Of a DNA stretch of 64,000 nucleotides, positions 1 through 10,740 are shown in pieces. This DNA comes from Strongylocentrotus droebachiensis (lineage: Eukaryota; Echinodermata; Echinoidea; Camarodonta; Strongylocentrotidae): the NCBI GenBank assembly GCA_035222895.1, contig JAVYIG010002371.1:124001-188000 (forward strand), written 5' to 3'. Position numbers and translations under genes: made by a program. How positions within the stretch are numbered: position 1 is the stretch's first letter; each line of letters starts with the position of its first letter. The notes beneath the pieces were generated by a model that did not search any database, was not told where the DNA came from, and saw only the letters and a program-made list of their open reading frames with translations.

Positions 1-540
1 ATCAAATGACCAGTTGGAGATAAGGTGTTTTATTTCTGTATTTACTGTAATGCATACAACTAGAGCGTGCATTTTCAACTATAGCTTCATGCTTGGGATT
101 ATCTTGCAGTCAAATTGTGAATATGTTTAAATAACTGAATCTTTTGTTTTGCATATGGAGGTGATTTATACCTGGCCAGATGGTACATTCTTTTTAAATG
201 GATCTTCGGTATATTGTCATCATATTGACACAAAGACATACCACATTTGCTTTTATTATTAATTAGCTAACCGTATGTGGCGTTTTGGTTTGATTAACAA
301 TCTTTGTGTTCCGCATTTTCACCTGCATTTATTTGGGAGGTTCACTCTGATTTGGGGTTGGTTGCTCTATTGGAGCCTATCTCGTGTCGGGCGGGCATTC
401 CAAGCATGTTTAATTTTGAATACGCATGGGAGCTCATCCATGTCCGTGCATGCTTATGTGTGGTTCTATTATGCACACAAAATTGTGTGTGTATCCAATC
501 GTTTACCAGTCGTATCAATGTAGCAATGTTTCTTTTAGTG
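1..540. other. Intergenic, nothing recognised
   Basis: AT-rich sequence upstream of the LINE. Short open frames here (up to about 85 codons) show no family resemblance and overlap one another in different frames. I see no RNA gene, simple repeat or clear element end. Confidence 0.5.
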
Positions 541-3500
541 TAGCCTCTTTGTATTCTACTTTCTTTTCACACTCGTCTTTCTCTCTCCCCAGGTCTCTTG
601 CCTTGCCCACGCGCTCACGCTCATTGTCCGTACGGGAAACGATGTACTTTATTTTGTGTTATACTCTGATCCCTAATGGCTGAAAACGTTCCCTTCAGTA
701 TACTGAGCGATGATGAGCTTTACGATTTGTTTAGACCAAACATTAATACTAAAAATAATGATCTAAATTCTTCTCATTTTGGCGATCTTGCATCTCAAGG
801 AATTAATAATCTAGCTACTGACCTAAACGAAGATAATGATAACCATTATTCAAGTTCTAACTATTTAACTGTGAATCAATTTAAATCTCTTAAAAAAACA
901 CCTAATACATTTTCAATTATGCACTTAAATGTAAGGAGTTTGAATTGTAACTTCGATAACTTGCGCTTTTTAACGGATACTCCCTTACACACACATTTTG
1001 CTGCAATTGCTTTGACCGAAACATGGTTAACTCGAGAATCTGCAGGTTCATATTCACTCCCCGGTTATGTCCTTTTAGAAAATAGTAGAGTTAATAAAAG
1101 AGGAGGTGGGGTAGCTCTGTATATCAATCAGCATTTTGACTATTTTATTCATAGTAATCTTAATTGTATGACTGAAATTGCTGAATCAATTGTCATTGAA
1201 ATTAGAGTACCAAATGCTAAGAATATTTTGATTACGGTATGTTACAGACCTCCTAGTTCGAATATTCCTGTCTTCTTAGAATATTTGCAAGATTTACTAC
1301 AAAATCCAGTCTTTACCAATAAAGACTGCTATATCGTGGGAGATTTTAACATAGATATTTCTAAATCTTCAGCTCCAAATACTTCACAAGATTTTTTGGA
1401 TATCATGCTATCTTCATCCTTATTACCTTTAATCACAAAACCAACCCGAGTTACCAACCAAACAGCAACCCTTATTGATAATATCTTCTGCAATGTTGTT
1501 CCCTTACCTGAATCAGGAATAATTTTATCCGACATATCTGATCACTACCCAATTTTTTCACGAAGTCATTGTATTTTTAATAAAAAAGTCACCCCCTCGC
1601 AAAGATTCAGAAAAGTAACACCTAATAAAATAGCGCGATTGAAGGAAAGTCTCGAAGAGGCTGATTGGACTGAAGTTAATAGTTCGCATGATACAAATAC
1701 TGCGTATGATAAATTTATGACGATTCTTATGTCTCATTTAGATAGACACATTCCATTAGTGAACAAATGTTCTAATTATAAAAAGAGTCCCAGACTTCCA
1801 TGGATAACTAAACCAATTTTAAGATTAATCAATCGAAAAAACAACTTATATTACGCAAGCAAAATTCAGCGTTCTGAAAAGTCTCACCGTAAATATAGCA
1901 CTTACAAAAATATTCTCACTAAAATATTACGTATTGAAAAACGAAAATATTTTACAAATCAGTTGATTCTATTCAAACATGATATTAGTAAAACATGGAA
2001 AATCATAAATAGTGCCATTAATAAGCATAACGATAAATCGCGTATAGAAAAAATAACATATAACAACGTAGAAATTCGCGACTCGGCGCAGATGGCCGAT
2101 ACGTTTAATCAATATTTCTCTCAAATAGGACATAGCCTTGCAGATGATATTCCTCCAACGCAAAAGAAATTTTTAGACTTTATAGACCAGCCAAATCCCA
2201 ATTCATTATTTTTTGTCCCCGTACATAGAAATGAATTAATAGATATAGTTCATAACTTGAAAAATAAAAAGAGTACTGGACACGATGGCATTGATAATAT
2301 TTTATTGAAAAACGTCATAAACTACATTGTCGATCCGCTGGTGCATATATTCAATTTATCCTTGACTAGCGGTGTTGTTCCCGATTGTATGAAGATTTCT
2401 AAGGTTATACCGGTTTACAAAAAAGGAGAAAGGGATAATATATGTAATTTTAGACCAATTTCTCTCCTGCCTGCTCTTTCAAAAATTCTGGAAAGAATAA
2501 TATATACAAGACTTCTAAATTTTCTGAATAAAAACAGCATAATTTCTCATTTTCAGTTTGGCTTTCGCCAAAAACATAGTACATCCCATGCTTTACTTAC
2601 CCTTGTCGAAAAAGTTACAGAAGCTATTGAAAAATACAAGCATACTGTGGGTGTTTTCCTGGACCTCTCCAAGGCCTTTGATACCATCGATCATAAAATA
2701 CTTCTCTACAAATTGAACAATTACGGAATTCGTGGTAGGGCCTTGGAGTGGTTCAGAGGCTACCTAACGAACCGCAAGCAATTTGTGTGTATTAACGACC
2801 AATGTTCTTCTATGCAAGATGTAGATTGTGGTGTTCCACAGGGCAGTCTACTGGGCCCACTTTTATTTATTACCTATATAAACGATATCCGAAATTCCTC
2901 TAATATCCTTTCCTTCCTCTTATTTGCAGATGATTCGAATGTGCTCTTCTCACATGCAGATCCTGATATTTTGGTCAATATACTAAACATTGAATTAGAC
3001 AAATTGTTACAATGGATAAGAGCTAATAAGTTATCATTAAATTTACAAAAAACAAAATGTATGCTCTTCAGCAATTCTATAGGTAACTTACCACATAATG
3101 TTAAACTAGATAATACTGACATAGAAGCCGTCACTTCAATGAAATTTTTAGGTCTGATAATAGACGATAAACTCTCATGGAAATGTCATATTGATAGCAT
3201 TTGCCGAACAATCTCTCGCAACATAGGGATTGTAAATAAGGTTAAGTTTTTTCTGCCAACCTCCTCCCTACTAATGCTTTACTCGACATTAATTTTGCCC
3301 TACTTAAATTATGGTATTATTGTTTGGGGTAATACATACGATTCTTATCTTCATAGAATACTACTTCTACAAAAAAAAGCTATGCGTGTTATTTGTAACA
3401 CTTCCTGGAGATCTCATACAGACGTTTTATTTGTTGAAAATAATGTGTTGAAAATAAATGATTTGTATCGTTATAGCCTTGGTCAGTTTATGTACCAGTT

Positions 3501-4185
3501 CAATAATAATACGCTACCATCAGCCTTCAATTTAATATTCATCAAAAATAAAACTATACACAAATACCCTACGCGCCAATCTGACGAATTTCATCTGCCA
3601 TTAACTAGAACTTTACTTGCTAAATCCATATTCACTTACGCAGGCCCTAAGCTATGGACCATTCTTGATGTTAGCATCAAGAATGCCCCCAGTTTAAATT
3701 CTTTTAAATTCAAATTAAAAAAATATTTTTTGCGTAATTATCAAGCGTTAGCTCTCTCTTTTTAAATTTATTTAACTCAATAAAATACATTGGATATTTT
3801 GATTCATTTTGTACTGGCCATCCGTATTCCAGTCGGCCCGTGTTGTGTTGTGTGTGTTATAGGTAAGAGCCCTGCCCTCTCTCGTTGTCTCCCTTCTTTC
3901 CCTGTCCCTTTCACTCCTTCTATGTTATGTTTCATTGGTTTATGTATTTGTGCGTTCCTTTATTATTGATATACTATTTTTGCAACTATAAGTTATAGGG
4001 GGCTGCAATCTACAAGCTCAGCTTTTCAGCAGTCCCCTCCATGACCAACCTGTTTTATATGCCTATTGTACACTGTGGACCAATTACAAATATATTGTTA
4101 AGTTTCATTGTTTTACTATGTACAATGCAATCCCATGTACTTTATTTATTTTGTTGGAAATGGAAATAAACGAAATGAAAACGTT
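541..4185 (+). mobile_element. Full-length-looking APE-type LINE (Jockey/CR1/L2-like group)
   Basis: Non-LTR retrotransposon with a single long ORF (676-3765) encoding endonuclease plus reverse transcriptase, a 3'UTR of about 420 bp, and a 3' end at about 4150-4185 made of short A-rich GAAAT/AAATAAA-type runs rather than a long poly-A. The 3' boundary is supported because the sequence from about 4187 onward matches the dispersed segment found again at about 10912. The 5' boundary is a guess: a pyrimidine-rich stretch starts near 541. No upstream ORF1 with a gag-like or zinc-knuckle signature is visible, so ORF1 is absent, lost, or the element is 5'-truncated upstream of ORF2. Confidence 0.75.
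676..3765 (+). CDS. LINE ORF2: AP endonuclease + reverse transcriptase, intact
   Basis: The 1029-residue polyprotein would nick target DNA and copy the element's RNA at the nick (target-primed reverse transcription). Residues about 80-293 form the exonuclease/endonuclease/phosphatase domain: LNVRSLN near 84, catalytic Glu115 in LTETWL, GDFN at 222-225 and SDHYPIF at 288-294. Residues about 520-800 form the reverse transcriptase: KVIPVYKKG, NFRPISLLP, FGFRQKHST, first catalytic Asp663 in FLDLSKAFD, GVPQGS at 719-724, the FADD box at 750-753 and FLGLIIDDKLSW. A C-terminal tail of the CR1/L2/Jockey type follows (YGIIVWG, LQKKAMRVI). No RNase H domain is seen. The ATG at 676 is the first in frame before the endonuclease domain. 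There are no stops or frameshifts, so the copy is young or still active. Clade assignment within the group needs a tree. Confidence 0.9.
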   Translation: MAENVPFSILSDDELYDLFRPNINTKNNDLNSSHFGDLASQGINNLATDLNEDNDNHYSSSNYLTVNQFKSLKKTPNTFSIMHLNVRSLNCNFDNLRFLTDTPLHTHFAAIALTETWLTRESAGSYSLPGYVLLENSRVNKRGGGVALYINQHFDYFIHSNLNCMTEIAESIVIEIRVPNAKNILITVCYRPPSSNIPVFLEYLQDLLQNPVFTNKDCYIVGDFNIDISKSSAPNTSQDFLDIMLSSSLLPLITKPTRVTNQTATLIDNIFCNVVPLPESGIILSDISDHYPIFSRSHCIFNKKVTPSQRFRKVTPNKIARLKESLEEADWTEVNSSHDTNTAYDKFMTILMSHLDRHIPLVNKCSNYKKSPRLPWITKPILRLINRKNNLYYASKIQRSEKSHRKYSTYKNILTKILRIEKRKYFTNQLILFKHDISKTWKIINSAINKHNDKSRIEKITYNNVEIRDSAQMADTFNQYFSQIGHSLADDIPPTQKKFLDFIDQPNPNSLFFVPVHRNELIDIVHNLKNKKSTGHDGIDNILLKNVINYIVDPLVHIFNLSLTSGVVPDCMKISKVIPVYKKGERDNICNFRPISLLPALSKILERIIYTRLLNFLNKNSIISHFQFGFRQKHSTSHALLTLVEKVTEAIEKYKHTVGVFLDLSKAFDTIDHKILLYKLNNYGIRGRALEWFRGYLTNRKQFVCINDQCSSMQDVDCGVPQGSLLGPLLFITYINDIRNSSNILSFLLFADDSNVLFSHADPDILVNILNIELDKLLQWIRANKLSLNLQKTKCMLFSNSIGNLPHNVKLDNTDIEAVTSMKFLGLIIDDKLSWKCHIDSICRTISRNIGIVNKVKFFLPTSSLLMLYSTLILPYLNYGIIVWGNTYDSYLHRILLLQKKAMRVICNTSWRSHTDVLFVENNVLKINDLYRYSLGQFMYQFNNNTLPSAFNLIFIKNKTIHKYPTRQSDEFHLPLTRTLLAKSIFTYAGPKLWTILDVSIKNAPSLNSFKFKLKKYFLRNYQALALSF

Positions 4186-4252
4186 CCATACTCCTTGTAA
4201 TCTCAATTAAAATCTGATCACAGAAAAGTTTTCAGTCAGGTTTGCCCAACAT

Positions 4253-4532
4253 TTCTTGTTGGTGTGTGTGTGTGACGGTATTTTATTAAAGCAAACCATG
4301 AAAATCACATATTTACAAGATTTGATAAAGTTTAAAACCCCCCCCCTCCCCCCCAACAAAGATACAAAAATGAATATATAAAATAAAAAAGCAGAAAAAT
4401 TGTAAAAAGTGAAATACATGTCCGAGGCAGCAATATACATAAAAGTAACATTTTCTGGGCATGAGTACAGTAGTCGAGAGGTTGCAAAAAGAAACAAATA
4501 ATAAAAAGGAGGGTTATTCACAAAGAAAGGAA
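4253..4532 (-). mobile_element. 280-bp retroposon fragment with 13-bp target duplication
   Basis: The 13-mer GTTTGCCCAACAT occurs at 4240-4252 and again at 4533-4545, directly flanking this block. Copy B has the same site unoccupied, with one 13-mer near 10990. On the minus strand the block ends with AATAAA (plus-strand TTTATT at 4282-4287) and a CA-repeat tail, as expected for a retroposed 3' end. Its interior recurs at 13855-13975 in copy C. Family not identified; it could be a SINE or a truncated LINE 3' end. Confidence 0.6.
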
Positions 4533-4969
4533 GTTTGCCCAACATGACAATCTAAAGTGTACAATCGTATTCCAAAATAAAATCTTAGCGCGACGTAGAC
4601 AGAATGTCAATAAAAGATGCCGGTAATGTAATTTGATGACATTTATTAACTCATTTTCCATCCGACCAAAATAAATTTGCTATCCAATTTCTTTTTATCT
4701 GATTATATAGAAATTGATGTATCATAGTACAGGTATTACATTTTCATCGGTTTGTCCACTTTGGAGCTTATTACAAACAAGTGCGGACGAATTGCGTGTT
4801 CTTGTTTAATTTTTTCAATGTTTTTTTGTTGTTGAGACTTCTTAATATCAATCAGAATTTAGATTTAGTCTTTAGAAGAAAAAACCAGTGACGTTTCAAA
4901 TACATGAAGATGAGCACATTTTTTGATCCTCGAATTTTGTTTTTATTTGCACCAACCCCCCCCCCAAAA

Positions 4970-5056
4970 TGTAAAAATCACGTGATTTTACATGATATTT
5001 TCTCAAGGGGGGGGGGGGCGGGATCCCCGCCCCCCCCCCCCCTGGATCCGCCACTG
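4970..5056. mobile_element. hAT-type element end with G/C foldback
   Basis: CTGGATCCGCCACTG ending at 5056 is the reverse complement of a CAGTGGCGGATCCAG-type hAT terminal repeat. Just inside it is a foldback at 5007-5042, in which a G12-CGGG run pairs with a CCCCG-C12 run around GGATCC, and a near-palindrome centred on CACGTG near 4981. The partner left end is not visible, so this looks like a deleted, non-autonomous remnant. Confidence 0.5.
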
Positions 5057-5339
5057 TATAGTGGTGCACATCACAAAAACTCTCATCGAGTTTTTGTTTT
5101 CTTGAAATGAGATTTATTGGAGAACCTTGGGTAACGAAGAAAAAAAATCAGACATTTATATTTAGCAAGAGAATTTTCCCTGTTTTTCTTCTAATGGATA
5201 ATATCGCTTAATTATATTCACGTTGGTATTTCTGCCTTTGACCGAGAGCCGTGATGCGGGGCACCTGCAATCAATATATGCCATTGTTACATCACCAATG
5301 AATGGTCAATTCAAAGCGGCTTGACCAGAAGCGTCATAA

Positions 5340-5410
5340 TAGAATTTACTTTCTAGTCAGCCGACAAACTCTCGACCAATCACAGCTTGAGAAAACGCCC
5401 AGTTTTGATC
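5340..5410 (+). promoter_or_regulatory. CCAAT promoter-like block, copy A upstream
   Basis: CTCGACCAATCA at 5371-5382 sits in a block conserved in copies B (11907) and C (15567). It is preceded about 75 bp upstream by a TTACATCACCAATGAATGG block that in the other copies reads as a GTTACGTCAC (CRE-like) motif. No downstream gene is visible, so promoter activity is inferred from motif content only. Confidence 0.35.
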
Positions 5411-6267
5411 ACAATTCGTGTTGCAGGATTAAGCGGAATAACTTTGCTTTCTATTTACAGGGTTGAACGACCTTTTCTCTACCATACTGGTTGTAAAATA
5501 ATGCAAACAAATTGAATAATTATTATAATTGGGGGCTTCTGACATACACAAGAAAGGGATATTTAATAATACTGTTATTCTATTTAGTGAAACCTCAGCT
5601 TATCAATTTTGATGCATCCTCATTTAGTGTCATGATCATATTAAAGGTAAAGACCAGTTTTGGAAACGCCCCCCTCTCAAAAAATGAAATGGAAGCTCTC
5701 ATTACCAATCCTGTAAAAGAATATGTTTTGAATAATACGTGATTTTGCCAGGTAACCGCCTACTAATTGATATATTTGGTAAATCACTATATCTATCCAG
5801 ACTGGATAGATATAGGGTAGTCCCATATACATCTTTCTGTGTACAGTGCTTGTAACTTTAACTGTAAGACTGGTCAAATTTCTTATCATTTTGATGATTG
5901 CAGTACACACCAATACTTATAATATGCTATATGATCAACCTTTTCTGATCGATTCCATTACGTTTCTTACAATGCAATTGCATGACCAGAACTGATCTAT
6001 ACCTTTAACAACCATCTTTTTACGAGTAAATTATCATTTGTTTGTTGATTATTTATATGATTATTTTGTTGTTTGTCTGCCTATTTTTGAGTGATTTAGT
6101 ATGATTATATCATTTCGTTTAGATATATTTGTTCATTATATATTGTTTCACTTTTAGTAACAAATTACTAATAGTATATCACCCACTTTTTTAAACGTTT
6201 CCATTCATTAAACTGAAACAGTTATTGAAAATGTATCCTGCAAAGGCGGTGGCATGTATTTCGGTAA

Positions 6268-6435
6268 GTTCTTTGTTACGTCACTGTATTCTTTGTTACG
6301 TCATCAGTGCGAGGCGCAAGGTTTATATGAGAGCGGCTTATACGTTAGACTGGACTTTGATCCTTTCACTGGCGAACTCTTGACCAATCATGGCTCGATA
6401 ACCGTTCACACCTCTTCAAAGGGAGGCGGGAAGAG
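6268..6435 (+). promoter_or_regulatory. CCAAT/ACGTCA block, copy A downstream
   Basis: This block contains two TTTGTTACGTCA motifs (6279-6303), CTTGACCAATCA at 6379-6390 and a GGGAGGCGGGAAG GC-box-like run near 6420. The block is repeated near 12290 and 16150. An open frame of 60-odd codons through it is kept only loosely between copies and differs mostly at residue-changing positions, so I read it as non-coding. Confidence 0.3.
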
Positions 6436-6786
6436 GGATTAAGAAACAAATCATTGCTTTCAATCTGAAGAACTGTTAAAAACACTGAACTCAGATAGCT
6501 CCTTGAACTGAATATCCCAATGCATTGATAACAAAATTAAACATACATATTTAAAACTCGAAGTTTGTTTTCACTTAGGCCTATATAGTATTATTATCCA
6601 TGACGATCAATAACAAAACCTTTGCAAAGCAATGTATCTCGGCATCTCCCTCTCCGTTTCTCCCTATTTTTTTTGTCCCTGTCCATCTCTCTCTCTCACC
6701 CTCTCTACCCCCCTCTCTTTCATTTAATATCTCTCCCTCTCTGTTTTGTCGATCGTCTGGGATAAGAATACTGTCAATGGAAATAT

Positions 6787-7660
6787 ACGTAGAATTTAAA
6801 ATCTATATGTTATTTCTAATTTTGTTATTGATACAAGAAATAAGAGAGAGGTAGAAAGATAGGTGGCAAACAGGGGCAATGTTACTGGAAAGTAAAGGAA
6901 AGAAAGAAAACAAGGAGAAATAAGTAAGAGTTGGAGAATATGTCGAGATCATCAGGAAAGATGGGAAAGAGAAAGAGAGGTTGGGGTGAATTGATAAGAA
7001 ATAGGAGGGCGATGATAGCGAAAGAAAGAGGAGCGAGAGAAGAAAAATAGAGAAAGAGAGAGAATATAGAAATGACAGGGAAAGAGAGATGGATAGAGAA
7101 GAGTAGGAGAAATGAGGAGAGGGAGAATGGGTTTATAGATGGAGAGAGAAATAGAGTTGAAAAAAGAGAGACAAGAGAAAGATAAAGGAGAGGGAGAGAT
7201 AGAGATAATACAAGAAATAAGAAAACGTAGAATTTAAAATCTATATGTTATTTCTAATTTTGTTATTGATACAAGAAATAAGAGAGAGGTAGAAAGATAG
7301 GTTGCAAACAGGGGCAATGTTACTGAAAAGTAAAGGAAAGAAAGAAAAAAAGGAGAACTAAGAAATAGTGAGAGATATATCGAGATCATCATGAAAGATA
7401 TGAAAGAGAGAGAACGATGGGGAGGAGATGATAAAGAAAAGGAAGAGGGGTGACGGCGAAAGAAGGAGGAGCGAGAGAAGAAAAATAGAGAAAGAGAGAG
7501 AATATAGAAAAAGACAGGGAAAGAGGGGCGAGAAAGATGGATAGAGAAGAGTAATGAGTAGAAAGGGAGAGTGGATTTATAGATGGAGAGAGAAAGAACG
7601 GAAGAATGAGAGGGGATAGAGTGTAAGAGTGTGCGAGAAAGAGAGAGAGAGAGAGAGAGA
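6787..7660 (+). repeat. Tandem duplication of a 438-bp purine-rich block
   Basis: The ACGTAGAATTTAAAATCTA sequence at 6787 recurs at 7225, an offset of 438 bp. The following landmarks (GGCAAACAGGGGCAATGTTACTG, GAGATCATCA, TTTATAGATGGAGAG) keep the same offset. Both copies are GA-rich and end in a GA dinucleotide run (about 7638-7660). Confidence 0.8.
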
Positions 7661-8070
7661 TATATAGATACAAAAAGGGAGAGATGGAAAGAACTTCACC
7701 GTCAGTATAGTTTTGCCCCATACTGTTGTATTTAATGCTGGTGCTCGGATACCGGGATTGGACGGCTTCCGTGGCAACCTGGTTGACGTGGCATTTAATA
7801 GACTTAGAATAGACTTAGGCCAAATCGGACTAAAAAAAATGGTCTATTAATGTCATACACATAGACACATGGGATGTATTATTGTGTAATGAATTAGGAT
7901 ACCCTTTCGATTATTTAGGAATATAATTTCCAGTCTTAAATCATAACGATAGTGTTATGAATCCTCAATATGAAATTATTTACAAATAACATCAATACAT
8001 TGCAAACAGGGGGGTTGTGAACTTGGTATAAAGACATGTTAAAAAGAGGTAGAAAGCATTTAGAAGAATA

Positions 8071-8525
8071 CATAATATAGCCACAAAAATGATATTGTCC
8101 TAAATAAGATTATTTTCTAGCTCAACCATAATGTATTATGTACAATGGATATTAAAAGCTTATATTATGTGCTTTGTTTTTTATTTAATAGATTTAGCTC
8201 ACAGTCAGCTGTTTCTTATCTTATGTGACCATTTATATTGCAAGAAATACATTTGAATTTGTTTAGTTGTTAATTAATTTGTTTTGTTTCTTTGAGGGTA
8301 GTGATTTTTGCTCGCTTTTTAAAATGTTAAATATTTTGTTAATTGTGTTTGTATTACCATGCCCCTCCCTCCTCATCTTTAATTGCTATCGACTCCCAAA
8401 TCACAGTTAGTGAAGAAACGGTTAATATAGCCATAAGTCTCCCGTTACCTTGGAAACGTCCGAATTTTCGCTACTGACACAGGACAAGAACATGGGTCAA
8501 CAAATTCCCCTCAATTTCGTGTAAA
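8071..8525. other. Intergenic, AT-rich
   Basis: Low-complexity AT-rich sequence between copy A and the tRNA-Gly gene. I find no open frame of note and no clear element. Confidence 0.4.
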
Positions 8526-8597
8526 GCGTTGGTGGTATAATGGTTAGCATAGTTGCCTTCCAAGCAATTGATCCGGGTTCGATTCCCGGCCAACGCA
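8526..8597 (+). tRNA. tRNA-Gly (TCC)
   Basis: 72 nt including discriminator A. The 7-bp acceptor stem GCGTTGG/CCAACGC, anticodon loop CTTCCAA and T-arm CCGGG-TTCGATT-CCCGG are intact. It differs from the cluster consensus by A for G in the D-arm (GGTATAATGG) and T for C before the T-stem. T tracts follow from about 8604. Confidence 0.9.
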
Positions 8598-9240
8598 CAT
8601 ATATTTTGTTTATTTTTTTTAATATTTTGTAATAGTAGAATATTTTTAAGAATAGCAGGGAGATGGGAGGTATCTAGTATCTAACAAACGCGTTAAATAA
8701 TCATATCATCACCTAAGAAGCGTAACTATTTTCGTGTAGGCCTGACTCCCTTTCTCGCTGTCTCTCTCTCTCTTTCCAAGGTCGTGTTTCTCTCTCGTTC
8801 TTGTCCCTCCCGTTCTATCATACCCCTCTAAATCTCACATCTCTTTCTCCATCTCTCTCGCGCTCTCTTGCTATTCAATGTCCATATTTCCCTCCAGCAA
8901 TTCAACACCTTATCCCCCTCTATAATGCGAATTATTCTATTATTCTCTCAATCATAATTCACAATTCTCTTTTTAAAAATCGCTCCCTTCATATTCTCAC
9001 AGTTTATTTTTTGCCTTTTTACAAAGTAAAATGATTTACCTTCACTCTACAGCTCTAGTTGTGGTAACATGGTCGCAACCACTTTCAACAAATCAACCCA
9101 CATTTATAAAGATGGAGAAGGCTATTGGAATTGCTTTTGACTGTTTTGAAAGTATCGACCGTGCTTATTTTTAAGATGTCATTCAAAATCTTTCTTCTTT
9201 TCCTCTTAGTTGGTGTTAATTACGACAAACAAAAACACAC
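8598..9240. other. Intergenic with CT-rich run
   Basis: A CT-rich simple sequence (about 8745-8875) is followed by AT-rich sequence. No gene recognised. Confidence 0.4.
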
Positions 9241-9271
9241 AATAAACAAGTTTTTTAAATTTGAAAACGCA

Positions 9272-9277
9272 TTTATT
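9272..9277 (-). other. Polyadenylation signal AATAAA for the zinc-finger gene
   Basis: AATAAA on the minus strand (TTTATT on plus), about 175 bp downstream of the zinc-finger stop codon. It is the first such hexamer in a plausible place for the 3' end. Confidence 0.5.
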
Positions 9278-9449
9278 CAGATTCATGAAACATTAACAAA
9301 TTGAATATACTGCCCAAACATGGGGCATCATCTAATAAGAACTTGAAATGCACGAAATAATCCTCATGAGTTCGACAAAATAATGAAGTAGACAATTGTT
9401 TTGAGAATATGAGTTCTGATAAACAAGTAAGAACTCGTCAGCTAGATGG

Positions 9450-10485
9450 CTATCCTCTCAAGCTTGCCACTGGGAAATGCATCTTGTAGTGTCTGTTGAG
9501 GCTGCAACGGCGTGTGAAGTCTCTTTCACATCTCCCGAACGAACATCGATACGGCCGCTCTCCGGTGTGAACGCGACGATGCCTTGTCAACGAAGACGGA
9601 CAATCGAAGACCATCGGGCAGTCCTGGCAGCAGTAAACACGATATCCGGTGTGAGTTCGACGATGAATTCGAAGATGTATCTTCTTGCCGAACGACTTGG
9701 GGCATGATGGACACTGGAAGCGGTGATCGGGCGAAGGATGAGGTGAAGTGGCGAAATGCTTCCTCGGCGGGGATGACGGGGCGAAACGCGTCCTCGGCGG
9801 GGATGATGTACGTGACGAAGCTCTCTTACGATCCGCTACGAGGCTCGGCGTTGGTGTCGACGACGGTATCAACCAGTTGACGACTGAGGGTTGATTAGTT
9901 TCAGACGCCTTCACCTGTTGCGGTTGTGACCTCCTCTTGCCCTCCACCGAAGGTCTATCAGGAGCTCTTGTAGACTGGCAGAGGGGACAGTTCGAGACAT
10001 GACAGTTGAAGGTGCTCGAGGTTGGGTGTCGACGATGTCGAGCCCAGATGACGGAGGCGATGGCCTTGTTGAAGTCGGGTTCATGTATCTCGACAGGGAT
10101 GGGCATTGCGGCACTCCCGGTCATCGGGAAGAGGACGGGTAGAGTGGCCCGTAGGGGGTTGGCGAGGAGAGGAGTCGACCTGAAAGGGAAAAAGAGGAGA
10201 GAATAATCATTAGACTATGATTCAGAGAAATCCATTTAACTTTAGTTCTGGATTACCAATAATTTTAACTATAATTCTAACAATAATTACTTTCTGAAGG
10301 AAAAACAACAAATTCGATCAAAAACAAAACTTGCTTTTACATAGTAAATGAGACATGTGTTTCACCCAAAATTAAATATCCTGACCATGTCAAGCTGTGT
10401 CATTCTGTTTTGAACACGAGAATATGTAATGTGTTAGAAATATGAAAGGCAAGGTGAAAAATGACAGATTCAATACTTACTCCAT
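9450..10485 (-). CDS. Three-finger C2H2 zinc-finger protein, two exons
   Basis: Predicted nuclear DNA-binding protein of 244 residues. Coding exon 1 is 10485-10481 (ATGGA) and exon 2 is 10179-9450. The intron (10480-10180, 301 bp) starts GTAAGT and ends in a pyrimidine tract followed by CAG. Splicing completes codon 2 and adds 20 in-frame residues (MESTPLLANP...) before the in-exon ATG at 10124; the total of 735 nt is exactly divisible by three. Fingers are C-x2-C-x12-H-x3-H at about 156-178 and 184-206 and C-x4-C-x12-H-x3-H at about 212-236. TGERP joins fingers 2 and 3. The N-terminal half is Ser/Pro/Arg-rich with a small Cys cluster (FNCHVSNCPLC). Upstream lie a TATA-like run and two CCAAT boxes. 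GC content is clearly higher than its surroundings. I do not recognise a named orthologue. The alternative is an unspliced start at 10124 giving 224 residues. Confidence 0.8.
10180..10480 (-). other. Intron of the zinc-finger gene
   Basis: The donor is GTAAGT at 10480-10475. The acceptor CTCCTCTTTTTCCCTTTCAG ends at 10180. The intron has a phase-2 boundary within codon 2 and is much more AT-rich than the exons. Confidence 0.7.
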
Positions 10486-10630
10486 GTAGGCTAAAAGTGA
10501 GATCCTTATCGTGGTACAAACAGTGACAAAAGTATTTTCCAAAGATTTTCCAAAGAGTCGAACCGGTAAATGTGCCTTCCTCGATTAGTAGTCAAGAGTC
10601 AGAATAGTAATTTGTGTCACTTTTCCCTTG

Positions 10631-10740
10631 TATTTATTTGATTACATTCATACTCGGTAATCTCTATCAGTCAGTGATTGGTCGAGAGTTTGCCCAGTAG
10701 GTGCCGCGTGATGAAAGGCTGCTGAAACGGACCAATCAGA
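10631..10740 (-). promoter_or_regulatory. Putative promoter of the zinc-finger gene
   Basis: On the minus strand, AAATAAATAC near 10630-10640 is TATA-like and lies about 150 bp upstream of the ATG. A CCAAT box within CTCGACCAATCA (10686-10675) lies about 40 bp further up, and an oppositely oriented CCAAT is at 10732-10736. Spacing fits a CCAAT/TATA promoter with a 5'UTR of about 120 nt. The transcription start is inferred, not seen. Confidence 0.5.

Larger units (their letters stand above)
4187..8070 (+). repeat. Dispersed segment, copy A
   Basis: This is the first of three diverged copies of one multi-kilobase segment (others at 10912-13850 and 13851-16960). Shared landmarks in order: the CTCAATTAAAAT start, a CATCGAGTTTTTG-type block near 5084, a CCAAT block near 5371, a second CCAAT block near 6380, the GCAAAGCAATGTAT block near 6625, a purine-rich block (6840-7690) and a CATTGCAAACA block near 7998. 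Copy A carries its own insertions: a 280-bp retroposon (4253-4532) and a hAT-type end (about 4970-5056). No open frame inside it is convincing. Confidence 0.7.

Noticed and set aside
6254-6442. Conserved short protein across copies A, B and C (FTGEL..NHGSIT)
   Set aside because: Differences between copies are mostly residue-changing, and the conserved bases are the CCAAT and GC-box-like motifs, so non-coding conservation explains it better.
7389-7721. Ser/Leu/Phe-rich ORFs in GA/CT tracts (also 6600, 12735, 16516, 19650)
   Set aside because: Low-complexity translations of simple repeats.
9584-9880. Plus-strand ORFs opposite the zinc-finger exon
   Set aside because: Shadow frames of the GC-rich zinc-finger coding strand; the finger motifs are only on the minus strand.
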